Positions 9,225 through 18,883 of a stretch of DNA of 64,000 nucleotides are shown here, piece by piece; position 1 is the stretch's first letter, and the number at the start of each line of letters is the position of its first letter. Source of the stretch: Cohnella sp. GbtcB17 (GTDB lineage Bacteria > Bacillota > Bacilli > Paenibacillales > Paenibacillaceae); assembly GCF_019091135.1 (NCBI RefSeq), contig NZ_JAGXJW010000027.1, positions 39,115-103,114 on the forward strand, written 5' to 3'. The position numbers were made by a program, and so were the translations under genes. The notes under the pieces were generated by a model. It was given only the letters and a program-made list of their open reading frames with translations. It was not told the DNA's origin and searched no databases.

Positions 9225-11018
9225 TCAACGCCTCTCTTTCAATGATGGATGCGCTTGCGCGAGCAACGGGAAACGAATCTCCGCCGTCGTGTACAGCCCC
9301 GGCTCGCTGTACAGCTTCACCCCGTACGGCTCGCCGTACATTCGTAAGATCCGCTCATGCACGTTGCGCACGCCCATACCCGAGAAGCGGGACGGCTGCT
9401 CTGCGGCATTCGGCTCTCCGAGGAGCAAATCGATGCGGTCCTTGGTCATGCCTTTGCCATTGTCGGTCACTTCGATCTTGAGATCGCCCTGTTCCGCATA
9501 GACACGTATGAGCACGAGACCTCCGGAGGCGCCAATCCCGTGAACGATCGCGTTTTCCACCAGCGGCTGAATCATCAGCTTCAGCACCGGGCGCGCCAGC
9601 AGCTCGTCGTCCTCGATCTGCGTCCGCAGCAGGATCGGCTCCATGAACTTGTATTTCTCGAGCGCAACGTAGCTGGCCACATAGTTCAGCTCTTCCTTTA
9701 ACGCGAGAAATTCATTGGAATTGCCCAGCACGCCCCGCATCAGCTCGATCAATGCGCCCGACGCCTCTTCGATGTTGGGCACGCCGTTGAGCTTGGCCAA
9801 ATATTTGATCGTGTTGAGCGAATTGTAGAGGAAATGGGGCCTGATTTGCGCCTGCAGCGCGGTCAATTCCGCTTCGCGCTTCTTCTTTTCGCTCGTCCGG
9901 ATATCTTCCATCAGCCGCTTCAGCTCCTCTACCATGCCGATAAACACCCGGTAGAGCTCGCCGATCTCGTCCTTGGTGTTGATCTCGGTCTTCGGAAAGG
10001 ACAAATTGCCGTCTTTGACCCGGGTCATCATCGACTTCAGCCTTCTGATGTTGATCGTCGTGCGGGCGGACATCTGAAGCGAGCCGATCAGAACGACGGC
10101 GAATACGATGACCGAAACTTCAATCATCAGATTGCGGATTCTCGTAGACTCGCTCAGCAGCGAATCCATCGGAATCAGCGCCAGCGTCGTCCAGCCCGTA
10201 TAGCCGGATTGACGGCTGACGACGATGTAGGATTTGCCGTCGATTTTCATTTCCTCCGCATCCCCCCCGCCGGCGAGCCGCCGCTTGACGCCGACCAAGG
10301 TGTCGCTCGAAGGCGCCGACGCGGGCGCGGCATCGGTCGCATAGACGAATTCGTCCTGCCCGTCCAGGACGTACAGCAAGCTGTCGGCGGTCGGCTTCAC
10401 GGCGTACGTCTTTTTAATAAATTCATAATTGAGATCTACCATTACAACGCCGATCGCCTCTCGGTTATACCTGATCTCGCGTCCGACCGTGATCGCGTCG
10501 GCCGTCCCCTTCGGCTTCAAGTAGGCGTGCCGCGAGCCGTTGCGCAAAATATAGTCCATCGTCGGGGTGTTCAGAAACGTACGGTCGATCCAGGGACTGC
10601 CGGAGAAAAACACCTTCCCGTTCAACCCGACGACGGCGATCCGCGATATATAGGGCTTATAATCGATAAGGCCGGAGAGAAAGCCGGTGATCAGCTTCTG
10701 CTCCTGGAACCATTCGAAGCTGATCTCCTCGCTCGGACTTAAGATCGTGTCGATGACCGCGTATTTGCTGGTCACGACGACCGTGTTCAGCCGGTCGATC
10801 TCCTGCAGCATAATGTTGAGCGATTCATCCGCCTGACGGATGCTGTCCAGCACCGAGGTGACTGCGTTATGCTTGATCGTGTCGCGCATGTTCACGTAGA
10901 CGATGCCGGTCACGGACACGATGGACAGCAGCGTAACGAGGGCGATCGCGATAAATATTTTCCCTTGCATGTTCAATGCGGGCGAGAACCGCCTGCGAAA
11001 AACCGCCGGCTTTAACAT
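9225..11018 (-). CDS. YesM-like sensor histidine kinase
   Basis: A membrane kinase of about 597 residues. A first membrane span (about 18-42) and a second near 295-315 enclose an extracytoplasmic Cache-like sensor. A HAMP segment, then a His_kinase domain with QAQIRPHFLYNSLNTIKY (phospho-acceptor His), and a HATPase domain with NGKGM and GMGVRNVHERI follow. This is the YesM/LytS-type kinase family that pairs with AraC-type response regulators and usually senses sugars or their binding proteins. AAAGGAGA favours the ATG at 11018 over one two codons upstream. Confidence 0.92.
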   Translation of the reverse strand: MLKPAVFRRRFSPALNMQGKIFIAIALVTLLSIVSVTGIVYVNMRDTIKHNAVTSVLDSIRQADESLNIMLQEIDRLNTVVVTSKYAVIDTILSPSEEISFEWFQEQKLITGFLSGLIDYKPYISRIAVVGLNGKVFFSGSPWIDRTFLNTPTMDYILRNGSRHAYLKPKGTADAITVGREIRYNREAIGVVMVDLNYEFIKKTYAVKPTADSLLYVLDGQDEFVYATDAAPASAPSSDTLVGVKRRLAGGGDAEEMKIDGKSYIVVSRQSGYTGWTTLALIPMDSLLSESTRIRNLMIEVSVIVFAVVLIGSLQMSARTTINIRRLKSMMTRVKDGNLSFPKTEINTKDEIGELYRVFIGMVEELKRLMEDIRTSEKKKREAELTALQAQIRPHFLYNSLNTIKYLAKLNGVPNIEEASGALIELMRGVLGNSNEFLALKEELNYVASYVALEKYKFMEPILLRTQIEDDELLARPVLKLMIQPLVENAIVHGIGASGGLVLIRVYAEQGDLKIEVTDNGKGMTKDRIDLLLGEPNAAEQPSRFSGMGVRNVHERILRMYGEPYGVKLYSEPGLYTTAEIRFPLLAQAHPSLKERR

Positions 11019-11036
11019 TCGCATTCTCCTTTGCGG

Positions 11037-11987
11037 TCAGCCTTCCTGGTGCGCTTCGCTTCTCGTCGATCGATAGGACAGCGGCGGGACTTGGAAGTAC
11101 ACCTTAAACGCTCTTGTAAACGCGTACAAATTCGGATAGCCCAGCGACAGGGCGACTTCCGTAATCGTCGCGTCCGTGCCGGTCAACAGTCCGACCGCCT
11201 TGTCCATGCGGATCTTCTGGATGTACTTCATCGGCGACATGCCGACCTGCCGGGCGAACATGTCGGAGAAGTACGAGCGGTGTACGCCCGCGAACGCCGC
11301 TACCTGCTGCACGGATATGCCCTCCGTCGCGTGAAGCTCGATAAAATCCAGGGATTCGCGAATCCATCCGGCATGCGACTCATGCGACTGTTCGTCGAAC
11401 GGCGTCGAATCCGGGATCAGACCGGCGAACAGCCCGCACATCATCCCTTGCAGCGCCATCGCTTCGGCCGGCTTCAGACGTTCGGCGACGGCAAGCGCAT
11501 CGAGGATGCTTTCGGCCGACGCCATCACGCCAGGCGTGACCGCCTCTCTCCGGTAGGGCCGATCCGGGGTCACCCCCGCCAGCTCGAGCAGCGGACCGAC
11601 TCTTGCGCCGTCGAGCGCCAGCCAGCTCATTCGAAGCGGCGCTTCCGAAGGCAGTTGACGGTAATGATACGTTTGCCCGGGGAACAGGCAGAACAGGTCT
11701 CCTTTTTGCAGCTCAGCCGCGATCTCCGCGCTTTCGATGCCCACCTTGCCCTCGGATATGAAATGGAGGCTGTAGCACTCGATCCTTTTCGGCCCGACCT
11801 CATACGAAGGCTTGGCGATGCTGCGTCCCGCGCGGACCGGCCATAGCTGACTCTGTCTGTCCAACCCGCCGGGCGTATAATAAATGAAATGGGCATATTC
11901 GTACTCGTACTCCTGCATCATCCCGGAAAACACCCCTTCCGCTCCGTCCCAATTCTGGTCAATAGCTAACAAAATGACAACAGTCAT
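11037..11987 (-). CDS. AraC family transcriptional regulator
   Basis: A 316-residue regulator with an N-terminal cupin-like sugar-sensing domain (about 30-165, including KGDLFCLFPGQTYHY) and two C-terminal helix-turn-helix motifs (GVHRSYFSDMFARQVGMSPMKY, split about residues 240-265, and LGYPNLYAFTRAFK). It lies 18 bp upstream of the kinase gene and is divergent from the sulfatase, so it may control either direction. The annotated ATG has AGGA six bases upstream. Two further ATGs at 11921 and 11918 would start just before the sensing domain, so the first 22 residues are uncertain. Confidence 0.88.
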   Translation of the reverse strand: MTVVILLAIDQNWDGAEGVFSGMMQEYEYEYAHFIYYTPGGLDRQSQLWPVRAGRSIAKPSYEVGPKRIECYSLHFISEGKVGIESAEIAAELQKGDLFCLFPGQTYHYRQLPSEAPLRMSWLALDGARVGPLLELAGVTPDRPYRREAVTPGVMASAESILDALAVAERLKPAEAMALQGMMCGLFAGLIPDSTPFDEQSHESHAGWIRESLDFIELHATEGISVQQVAAFAGVHRSYFSDMFARQVGMSPMKYIQKIRMDKAVGLLTGTDATITEVALSLGYPNLYAFTRAFKVYFQVPPLSYRSTRSEAHQEG

Positions 11988-12051
11988 CTAACATCCTGCT
12001 ATTTATTAAGCGTTACCATTTCCCTATTATCATACTAGGAGGGGATCATCC

Positions 12052-13590
12052 TTGTCGAGAAAACCTAACATTTTGCTCATCACTAGCGACCAGCAGCACT
12101 GGCAAACGATCGGTGCCCGCAACCCCGAATTGTCGACGCCCAACCTGGATCGCCTCGTCCGCGAGGGAACGACATTCGACAGGGCCTATTGCCCGAATCC
12201 GACCTGTACGCCGAGCAGAGCGTCGATTCTGACCGGCATGTATCCAAGCCAGCACGGGGCATGGACGCTCGGCACGAAGCTGCTGGAGGACCGGCATACC
12301 GTAGGCGAGGACTTCGCGCAAGCGGGCTATCGGACCGCGCTGATCGGCAAAGCGCATTTTCAACCGTTGAAGTCGACCGAAGCATACGAATCAATCGAGG
12401 CCTACCCGCTTCTTCAGGACCTGGATTACTGGCGGAATTTCGACAAGACGTTTTACGGCTTCGACCATGTCGAACTGGCTCGCAACCATACAAACGAGGC
12501 CCATGTCGGACAGCATTACGCCCTGTGGCTGGAGGAGAGAGGCTGCGCGAACTGGCGGGACTATTTCCGGGCGCCCACAGGCACGATGGACCCCGATTCG
12601 ACGTACAAATGGCCGATTCCGGAGAAATATCATTACAATACGTGGATCGCGGAGCGCACAAACGCGATGATGGAGACGTACCAAAAAACCGACGAGCCCT
12701 TTTTCCTCTGGGCCAGCTTTTTCGATCCACATCCCGAATATTTGGCGCCGGAGCCATGGGATACGATGTACGACCCGGACAAGCTGACGATTCCCGCGCT
12801 CGTTCCGGGCGAGCACGACCGCAATCCGCCGCATTTCGGACTCACCCAGGAGGAAGAGCCGGATTTCTCGTTTCTGGCCGAGACCGGCTACGGCATTCAC
12901 GGCTATCGTTCGCATCTATATTACGAATATGGCTCGAAGTTCAAATTGACGGCGTACGACAAAAAAAAGCTGGTCGCCGTGTACTATGGCATGATCAGCC
13001 TGATGGACAAATATATCGGCCGGATTCTCGATCGGCTGGACGAGCTTGGCTTGGCCGAAGACACCCTGGTCGTCTTTACGACGGATCACGGCCACTTTTT
13101 CGGCCAGCACGGCCTGCAGGCAAAGGGCGGCTTCCATTACGAGGATTTAATCAAGCTCCCCTTTATCGTTCGTTATCCGGGCCGCGTGCCCGCAGGCCGC
13201 CGCTCCGATGCCATCCAATCGCTGGTCGACCTCGCGCCGACGTTCCTGTCCTTCTGCGGCATTCCGATCCCGCCGTCGATGACGGGCGTCGATCAAAAGG
13301 AGGTTTGGCTCGGCAATCGTACCAAGGCGCGGGATCACGCGATCTGCGAGTTCCGCCACGAACCGACGACGATCCACCAGAAAACTTACGTGGACGAGCG
13401 ATACAAAATAACCGTCTACTACAATCAAACCTACGGCGAGCTATTCGACCTGAAGGAAGATCCGGGCGAGCTTCGGAATTTGTGGGACGAGCCGACGGCC
13501 GAGCGGTTAAAAACGGAACTGCTCTTGAAATATATATGGGCGGAGCTTGGCAAGGAGCCGATGCCGATGCCGCGGATTCATCACGCCTGA
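12052..13590 (+). CDS. Sulfatase (formylglycine-type)
   Basis: A 512-residue sulfatase. The signature CTPSRASILTG places the Cys that becomes formylglycine at residue 52. N-terminal metal ligand Asp13 (LLITSDQQ) and the later TTDHGHFFGQHGL block supply calcium and sulfate ligands. No signal peptide is present, so it should remove sulfate from imported saccharides. It starts with TTG, supported by AGGAGGGG nine to twelve bases upstream, and no better ATG exists. Divergent from the AraC gene and next to glycosidases, it may belong to the same glycan pathway. The phosphonate monoester hydrolase/choline-sulfatase subgroup is an alternative. Confidence 0.9.
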   Translation: MSRKPNILLITSDQQHWQTIGARNPELSTPNLDRLVREGTTFDRAYCPNPTCTPSRASILTGMYPSQHGAWTLGTKLLEDRHTVGEDFAQAGYRTALIGKAHFQPLKSTEAYESIEAYPLLQDLDYWRNFDKTFYGFDHVELARNHTNEAHVGQHYALWLEERGCANWRDYFRAPTGTMDPDSTYKWPIPEKYHYNTWIAERTNAMMETYQKTDEPFFLWASFFDPHPEYLAPEPWDTMYDPDKLTIPALVPGEHDRNPPHFGLTQEEEPDFSFLAETGYGIHGYRSHLYYEYGSKFKLTAYDKKKLVAVYYGMISLMDKYIGRILDRLDELGLAEDTLVVFTTDHGHFFGQHGLQAKGGFHYEDLIKLPFIVRYPGRVPAGRRSDAIQSLVDLAPTFLSFCGIPIPPSMTGVDQKEVWLGNRTKARDHAICEFRHEPTTIHQKTYVDERYKITVYYNQTYGELFDLKEDPGELRNLWDEPTAERLKTELLLKYIWAELGKEPMPMPRIHHA

Positions 13591-13602
13591 CGGCCAAACA
13601 AA

Positions 13603-13645
13603 GAAGCTTTTCCGGCTGCGCCCCGCAGGCGCCCGGAAAAGCTTC
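13603..13645. terminator. Hairpin between sulfatase and the convergent hypothetical gene
   Basis: A 13-bp stem (GAAGCTTTTCCGG with CCGGAAAAGCTTC) encloses a second GC-rich palindrome. No strong T-run follows on either strand, so it may be a weak bidirectional terminator or a transcript-end stabiliser. It sits between two converging genes. Confidence 0.5.
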
Positions 13646-13668
13646 GGTATGCTTTATAGCGTTCGCGT

Positions 13669-14010
13669 CTATTCTGTTAGATCCTCGCCGTTCTGCTTCA
13701 TCGTCTCGTAGCGGGCGATCTCCTCGCGCAGCTTCCTGGCCTTCTCAAGCGGCTTTTTAACGTAGTGGATATATTCGACGGCGGCGTGGTGGTCCGGCTT
13801 TTTGCCGTTCAACAATTTGCGCAGCGTCGACATCGTTCGATAGGCTTGCTCTTCCTTCTGAATCCGTCGCTCGTAGCGCTGAACCATCTGCTCGATCTCC
13901 GCCACTTCCTCGAGCCTTTTGGCAATGAGCGCATCCAGCAAAGAATGAACCTCGGCTTGCGGAGCCGATACGGCCGTTGACGGTACAGCTTGCTCAATCG
14001 GCTTCGTCAT
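13669..14010 (-). CDS. Small conserved-type hypothetical protein, helical
   Basis: A 113-residue protein I do not recognise. Residues about 20-65 and 80-105 are strongly helical, with heptad-like Leu/Ile spacing (LDALIAKRLEEVAEIEQMV), suggesting a short coiled coil. No signal peptide, membrane segment or metal motif is seen. Codon use matches its neighbours. It stands alone between the converging sulfatase and the chemoreceptor-like gene. Confidence 0.7.
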   Translation of the reverse strand: MTKPIEQAVPSTAVSAPQAEVHSLLDALIAKRLEEVAEIEQMVQRYERRIQKEEQAYRTMSTLRKLLNGKKPDHHAAVEYIHYVKKPLEKARKLREEIARYETMKQNGEDLTE

Positions 14011-14105
14011 GAAATATCACCTGTCTATTCCTGTGAAGATTCATCACACGTAAGCCAATTGTATCGGATAATCGCCAAGTTGAGAACCCTTATGTCAGCT
14101 ATTTT

Positions 14106-15578
14106 TCAGGAAGAGATCACAATATCGATGCCGATGACGCCGATCGGGCGGCCGTCGGCACTCTGCAGCGGCGTCGAGACGGTCACGCAGGGCTTTTTGG
14201 TAATCGCGGACAAGTAAACCTCCGATACGAAAATCTCCCCGTCGATCGCTTTTTTCCACCATTCTCGGCTGCGCGCGTTGAGCAGACCCGCCACCGGTTC
14301 GGAGTAAATGAAGGAGCCGTCGGACCGGTTGGACCAGATCGCCTCGACTCCTGCCGTCTGCGCGAGCCAGCCGGACAGCACCCTGCGATGAATCCCCTCG
14401 TCCAGCCCGCCGAGCGCCGGATCGGCCGCCATCGTCGTTATAAATTGCGTCCATCTTTCCTTTTCGGCGAGCCCGGTATCCGACCACACCTTTCCGCCGG
14501 CCTGATGGACGGCGCCGATCAGTTCGTCCGCAGAAGCTTTAAGCTCCGTCGACACCCTGCCGAGCTTGGCCGTCTCCTCGCGCTGCTTGACGTTCTGGGC
14601 AAGCGTATCGTCGATGCTGGACATCATCTGATTGACCGAGTCCACGACGTCCTTGAGCATCGCATTGGCCGCCGAAGTCCGGTCCGCCTGCTCGGCCGCC
14701 GCAGTCAGCGTCTTGCCGACCTGGCCGTCCACCTTCAAAATATGGTTGTAGATCGCGTCCATTCGGTCGCGATTGACCTTCATCTCGGCCAGTCCGCGCG
14801 CGACCGACTGCTTCTCCTCCGCCACCGACGCGACGACCTGCCGGATGCCCGCCTCGATATCGCGGACGATGCCTGTCGACTGCTTGACCGCGACGCCGCT
14901 CTGCTCCGCGAGCTTGCGTATCTCCTGGGCGACGACGGTGAAGCCGCTGCCATATTCGCCCGCATGTGCAGCTTCGATCGCCGCATTCAGCGCCAACAGA
15001 GACGTTTGTGACACGATCTCCTGTATCAGCTCGTTCATTTGCGTAATTTTGGAAGCTTCGGCGATCAGTCCGCTGACGCGTTCTTCCATCGTGCCGTGAT
15101 GTCTGGCCAGATCGTTCATCACTTCGTCGGTCTGCAGCATTGAACGGCACACGTCGATCACGACGTCTCTGGCTTCCTGGCTTTGCTTGCTCATGCTCTC
15201 GGAGTTCGAGCGTATCTCCTCCGATGCGGCCGCCACCTCTTGCAGCGCGGAAAACGCCTCGTCCAGCCGCCCTGCCGCCAGCCTGCTCTGCTGCCGCAGA
15301 CGATCCTCCTGGACGGCGGACCGGTCGGCGATCGCCTCCAGCTGCCCGACGCTCGAATCCACCTCGCCCACCGCGGCCTGAAGCCGGTCGGAGATGACGA
15401 CCGCTTCGCCGACCATCGTGCGCAGCTTATCCTGGTCCGCCTCGTATGCCGCCCCTGACGTCGTGCCGGCAACCGCTCCGGCTTTCGCGCCGAAGTTCCC
15501 GCCGGACCTGGCATCGGCCCCCTTGCGCTTCGCTCCGGCTTCGTCCGTCTTACTGAACCACTTCCGCCATTCGGCCAT
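14106..15578 (-). CDS. Soluble methyl-accepting chemotaxis protein with C-terminal Cache-like sensor
   Basis: About 490 residues with no membrane segment. Residues about 50-350 form the long helical signalling hairpin, with the conserved tip ([18 protein letters not shown]) that contacts CheA and CheW. The last 130 residues have features of a PDC/Cache ligand domain ([14 protein letters not shown], then [18 protein letters not shown] and [10 protein letters not shown]). The sensor therefore follows the signalling part and is cytoplasmic, unlike most Cache receptors. The start at 15578 is chosen because GGGGGCGA precedes that ATG; an ATG ten codons upstream is weaker. The ligand cannot be inferred. 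Confidence 0.85.
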   Translation of the reverse strand: MAEWRKWFSKTDEAGAKRKGADARSGGNFGAKAGAVAGTTSGAAYEADQDKLRTMVGEAVVISDRLQAAVGEVDSSVGQLEAIADRSAVQEDRLRQQSRLAAGRLDEAFSALQEVAAASEEIRSNSESMSKQSQEARDVVIDVCRSMLQTDEVMNDLARHHGTMEERVSGLIAEASKITQMNELIQEIVSQTSLLALNAAIEAAHAGEYGSGFTVVAQEIRKLAEQSGVAVKQSTGIVRDIEAGIRQVVASVAEEKQSVARGLAEMKVNRDRMDAIYNHILKVDGQVGKTLTAAAEQADRTSAANAMLKDVVDSVNQMMSSIDDTLAQNVKQREETAKLGRVSTELKASADELIGAVHQAGGKVWSDTGLAEKERWTQFITTMAADPALGGLDEGIHRRVLSGWLAQTAGVEAIWSNRSDGSFIYSEPVAGLLNARSREWWKKAIDGEIFVSEVYLSAITKKPCVTVSTPLQSADGRPIGVIGIDIVISS

Positions 15579-15664
15579 CTGCGAATCGCCCCCGATTCTT
15601 ATCGACATCTTCTACAACAATCGACATAATGTAATAATTGCTAACATTATATATGTCCGCAGGA

Positions 15665-15695
15665 CAAAATAAAAGAGGAACCTCGCGGTTCCTCT
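15665..15695 (-). terminator. Intrinsic terminator of the sigma-factor gene
   Basis: On the minus strand AGAGGAACC, a four-base loop and GGTTCCTCT are followed by TTTTATTTT. It lies just past the sigma-factor stop and so separates it from the chemoreceptor gene. Confidence 0.75.
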
Positions 15696-15712
15696 CGCTT
15701 ATATGCAAATCG

Positions 15713-16249
15713 CTATAAATCCATGGCTCCTGCGCCGCCGGCTTCGGCCTTCAATCGGGCCTTCCCCCGGTGGATGCGGGCTTTGACGGTTCCGACCGGC
15801 ACCTGCAGGGCAGCCGCGATCTCGTCGTCCTTGAACCCGTAGTAAAACTTGTAAAGCAGCAACGTGCGCGTCGCCGGCTCCAGCCGCCCGAGAATATCGG
15901 TCAGCTCTGCCATCGTCTCCGGCTCGCTAAGCCTGCCGGCTCCGGACTCCCCGGCCGCATAGTCCTCGCTGAGCTCGCTGACGGGCTTGACGCGTCTGGC
16001 GCGGTTGGCGTTCAGCGCCAAATTGGCGGCAATCGTCTTCGCCCACGGAATAATCTTGTTGCTCTCCCTGAGCGTGTCCCGCTTTTCCAAGATTCTGACC
16101 CATGCTTCCTGGACCACGTCGGTTGCGTCGCTCTTGTGATGAAGCCTATGACGGGCCACCCGCAGCATCTCCCGATACAGCTCGTTCAGAAGTTCATCCT
16201 CGATAGCGGATTGTTCGCGACTTCCGATTTCTCCGCGGGAGTTCGTCAT
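15713..16249 (-). CDS. ECF-type RNA polymerase sigma factor
   Basis: A 178-residue sigma-70 family protein with only regions 2 and 4. Region 2 contains DATDVVQEAWVRILEKRD and an NLALNANRARR promoter-melting helix. Region 4 contains the helix-turn-helix EIAAALQVPVGTVKARIHRG. It should direct polymerase to alternative promoters under stress. No anti-sigma gene is adjacent, which is unusual. AAGGAGTG lies 10 bases upstream of the ATG. Confidence 0.9.
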   Translation of the reverse strand: MTNSRGEIGSREQSAIEDELLNELYREMLRVARHRLHHKSDATDVVQEAWVRILEKRDTLRESNKIIPWAKTIAANLALNANRARRVKPVSELSEDYAAGESGAGRLSEPETMAELTDILGRLEPATRTLLLYKFYYGFKDDEIAAALQVPVGTVKARIHRGKARLKAEAGGAGAMDL

Positions 16250-16332
16250 GCCTTAATGTCACTCCTTAGGCCTTTTGATCCTCATCTCCTTTATTTTAAC
16301 ATATGGATTCCGATCGTAATATCATAAATATA

Positions 16333-16872
16333 CTAAGAATCGAATTTTTTGTCGGACAAGTCCTGGCCCGCCACCGCCACCTCGTTCATCTCGTCCAGCA
16401 TCGTCTCCGTCACCCGTCCGCTTCCGCGGCGAATGACTCTGACTTCGACCTGCTTTTTGCCCCATTCCTTGAACACTTGGCGGGTTGAGGGAAAATAAAG
16501 ATCGATGCGCTTCCCCTTGATCCGCGATCCGGTATCCGCGACGCAGCCGTAGCCGTAGCCGGGAATATACAGGAGCGTGCCCAATGGAAATACGCGCGTA
16601 TCGGCGGCAATTGTCGACACCTTGCTGCGCCTGACCTTGACGCCGGAATATGTCACGCCGTATTGCGGATGTCCCGGGCGTTTGCCCGTGGACTCCACCC
16701 CCGCCGTATAGCCCGTCGCCAGGACGGAGACGGTCGCCGGGGAATAGGACTCCTCGCGTTCTTCCTCCGCGGCGGCCGCTTCCGCGCCGGCTCGCGGGAC
16801 GTTCGTACCGGTCCATGCGGCGGCTGCGACGAGCAGCGTGAGGGCGGATCTGTAAAAAAAGCTTGCGGGCAT
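16333..16872 (-). CDS. 3D-domain protein (exported, cell-wall related)
   Basis: About 179 residues. A signal sequence or anchor ([18 protein letters not shown]) is followed by an acidic linker and a C-terminal 3D domain with three conserved aspartates: [19 protein letters not shown] and KGKRIDLYF. This is the double-psi barrel of MltA/YocH/YuiC-type wall-lytic and Stp-like proteins. AGGAGG is 10 bases before the ATG at 16872. That ribosome binding site, the start codon and the first codons all lie inside the hairpin following thrS (16854-16919), so translation may depend on the structure opening. Confidence 0.87.
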   Translation of the reverse strand: MPASFFYRSALTLLVAAAAWTGTNVPRAGAEAAAAEEEREESYSPATVSVLATGYTAGVESTGKRPGHPQYGVTYSGVKVRRSKVSTIAADTRVFPLGTLLYIPGYGYGCVADTGSRIKGKRIDLYFPSTRQVFKEWGKKQVEVRVIRRGSGRVTETMLDEMNEVAVAGQDLSDKKFDS

Positions 16873-16919
16873 CTGCAACATTCCTCCTAGAGGGAGAATG
16901 TCCAAAGCCCGCAAGCTTT
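16854..16919 (-). terminator. thrS terminator hairpin overlapping the start of the 3D-domain gene
   Basis: On the minus strand a perfect 13-bp stem (AAAGCTTGCGGGC at 16907-16919 with GCCCGCAAGCTTT at 16858-16870) is followed by a run of seven T. The loop holds a second stem (ACATTC/GAATGT) in which the AGGAGG of the next gene lies. The structure begins 24 bases after the thrS stop. Its 3' arm and T-run encode the first residues (PASFF) of the 3D-domain protein. Confidence 0.75.
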
Positions 16920-16942
16920 ATGCACGATGACCAGGCGCCTAT

Positions 16943-18883
16943 TCAGTCGGTGCGTTTGCTGTCGATGTCGCCCTTGATGCGCGCGATAAACGCGTCGATC
17001 GGCTCGGCGCCGATGTCGCCTTCGCCGCGGCGGCGGACGGAGACGGTGCCTGCCGCGGACTCGTTCTCGCCCACGACGAGCATGTACGGCACCTTCTCGA
17101 GCTGCGCCTCGCGAATCTTATAGCCGAGCTTCTCGTTGCGAAGATCCGCCACGACGCGTACGCCGGCTTCGCGGATCTTGTCCTCGAGCTCGCGCGCATA
17201 GGGCTCGAACGCTTGGCTGACCGGCAGGATCTTGGCCTGAACCGGGCACAGCCAGACCGGCAGCGCACCCGCGAAGTTCTCGAGCAGGAACGCGGTCATG
17301 CGCTCCATCGTGGAGATGATGCCGCGGTGGATGACGACCGGACGATGCTTTTTGCCGTCGTCGCCGACATATTCAAGCTCAAAGCGATCGGGCAGCAGCA
17401 CGTCGATCTGCGCGGTCGAGAGCGTCTCTTCCTTGCCGAGCGCCGTCTTGACCTGCACGTCCAGCTTCGGTCCGTAGAACGCCGCTTCGCCTTCCGCCTC
17501 GAAGTACGGCAGTCCGAGCTCGTCCACGACTTCGCGCAGCATGCGCTGCGTCGTTTCCCACATATGATCGTCCGGCCAGTACTTCTCCTTGTCCGCCGGA
17601 TCGCGATAGGACAGCCGGAAGCGGTATTCCTTCAGGCCGAAGTCTTCGTACACGCGCTGAATCAGCTGCACGACGCGCTTGAATTCGTCCTTGATCTGGT
17701 CGAGCCGGCAGAAAATGTGCGAATCGTTGAGCGTCATCGCGCGCACGCGGTGCAGGCCGGTCAGCGCGCCCGACATCTCGTAGCGGTGCATCGTGCCGAG
17801 CTCGGCGATCCGGATCGGCAGGTCGCGGTAGCTGCGCATCTCGCTCTTGTACACCATCATATGATGCGGGCAGTTCATCGGGCGCAGGACGAGTTCCTCG
17901 TTGTCCATTTGCATCGGCGGGAACATATCCTCCTGGTAGTGCTCCCAGTGACCCGAGATTTTGTACAGCTCGACGTTGGCGAGCACCGGCGTATACACGT
18001 GCTGGTAGCCGAGCTTCTCCTCCAGGTCGACGATATAGCGTTCGAGCATCTGGCGCACCTTGGCGCCGTTCGGCAGCCAGAGCGGCAGCCCTTGTCCGAC
18101 CTCGCGGGAGAAGGTGAACATGCCGAGCTCCTTGCCGAGCTTGCGGTGGTCGCGCTTCTTCGCTTCCTCGAGGAAATGCAGATGCTCGTCAAGCTGCGCC
18201 TTCTTGGCGAACGCGGTGCCGTAAATGCGCTGCAGCATCTTGTTCTTGCTGTCGCCGCGCCAGTATGCGCCCGCCACGCTCAGCAGCTTAAACGACTTGA
18301 TGCGGCCGGTCGAAGGCAAGTGAGGCCCGCGGCACAGGTCGAAAAATTCGCCTTGATCGTAGATCGTAATCTCCGCGTCCTCCGGCAACCCGTTGATGAG
18401 ATCGAGCTTAAGCGGATCGCCGAGCTCGGTGTAAATCCGGAGCGCTTCCTCGCGGCTGACGACGCGGCGGACGATCGGCAGGTCCTCCTTGACGATTTTC
18501 TCCATCTCGGCTTCGATCTTCGCCAGATCGTCCGGCGTGATCGACTGCTCCATGTCGATATCGTAGTAGAAGCCGTCCTCGATAACGGGACCGATACCGA
18601 GCTTCACGGCCGTATCGCCGTAAAGGCGCTTGATTGCCTGCGCCATCAAGTGAGCGGTGCTGTGCCGCATCACTTCGACGCCGTCGGCGGAGTCGAGCGT
18701 CACGATCTCGACCTTGGCGTCCGGCGTCAGCTCCGCGTTCAGGTCGACGACCTTGCCGTCCAGCTTGCCGGCAACGGCATTTTTCTTCAGTCCCGGGCTA
18801 ATCGAGCCCGCGACGTCGGCGATGTTGGAGCCGTCCTCGTATTCGCGGACCGCTCCGTCGGGCAGCTTGATTTGTACAGTCAT
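16943..18883 (-). CDS. thrS: Threonyl-tRNA synthetase
   Basis: A 646-residue class II aminoacyl-tRNA synthetase that charges tRNA-Thr. It has an N-terminal TGS domain (1-63), an editing domain with zinc-like residues ([17 protein letters not shown]), a catalytic core (motif 2 around [17 protein letters not shown]) and a C-terminal anticodon-binding domain ([12 protein letters not shown]). The start at 18883 is fixed by homology ([10 protein letters not shown]), normal family length and AAGGAGGC seven bases upstream; a longer upstream frame runs into the T-box leader. Regulation is by the T-box at 18884-19257. ytxC lies directly upstream, as in Bacillus. Confidence 0.97.
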   Translation of the reverse strand: MTVQIKLPDGAVREYEDGSNIADVAGSISPGLKKNAVAGKLDGKVVDLNAELTPDAKVEIVTLDSADGVEVMRHSTAHLMAQAIKRLYGDTAVKLGIGPVIEDGFYYDIDMEQSITPDDLAKIEAEMEKIVKEDLPIVRRVVSREEALRIYTELGDPLKLDLINGLPEDAEITIYDQGEFFDLCRGPHLPSTGRIKSFKLLSVAGAYWRGDSKNKMLQRIYGTAFAKKAQLDEHLHFLEEAKKRDHRKLGKELGMFTFSREVGQGLPLWLPNGAKVRQMLERYIVDLEEKLGYQHVYTPVLANVELYKISGHWEHYQEDMFPPMQMDNEELVLRPMNCPHHMMVYKSEMRSYRDLPIRIAELGTMHRYEMSGALTGLHRVRAMTLNDSHIFCRLDQIKDEFKRVVQLIQRVYEDFGLKEYRFRLSYRDPADKEKYWPDDHMWETTQRMLREVVDELGLPYFEAEGEAAFYGPKLDVQVKTALGKEETLSTAQIDVLLPDRFELEYVGDDGKKHRPVVIHRGIISTMERMTAFLLENFAGALPVWLCPVQAKILPVSQAFEPYARELEDKIREAGVRVVADLRNEKLGYKIREAQLEKVPYMLVVGENESAAGTVSVRRRGEGDIGAEPIDAFIARIKGDIDSKRTD

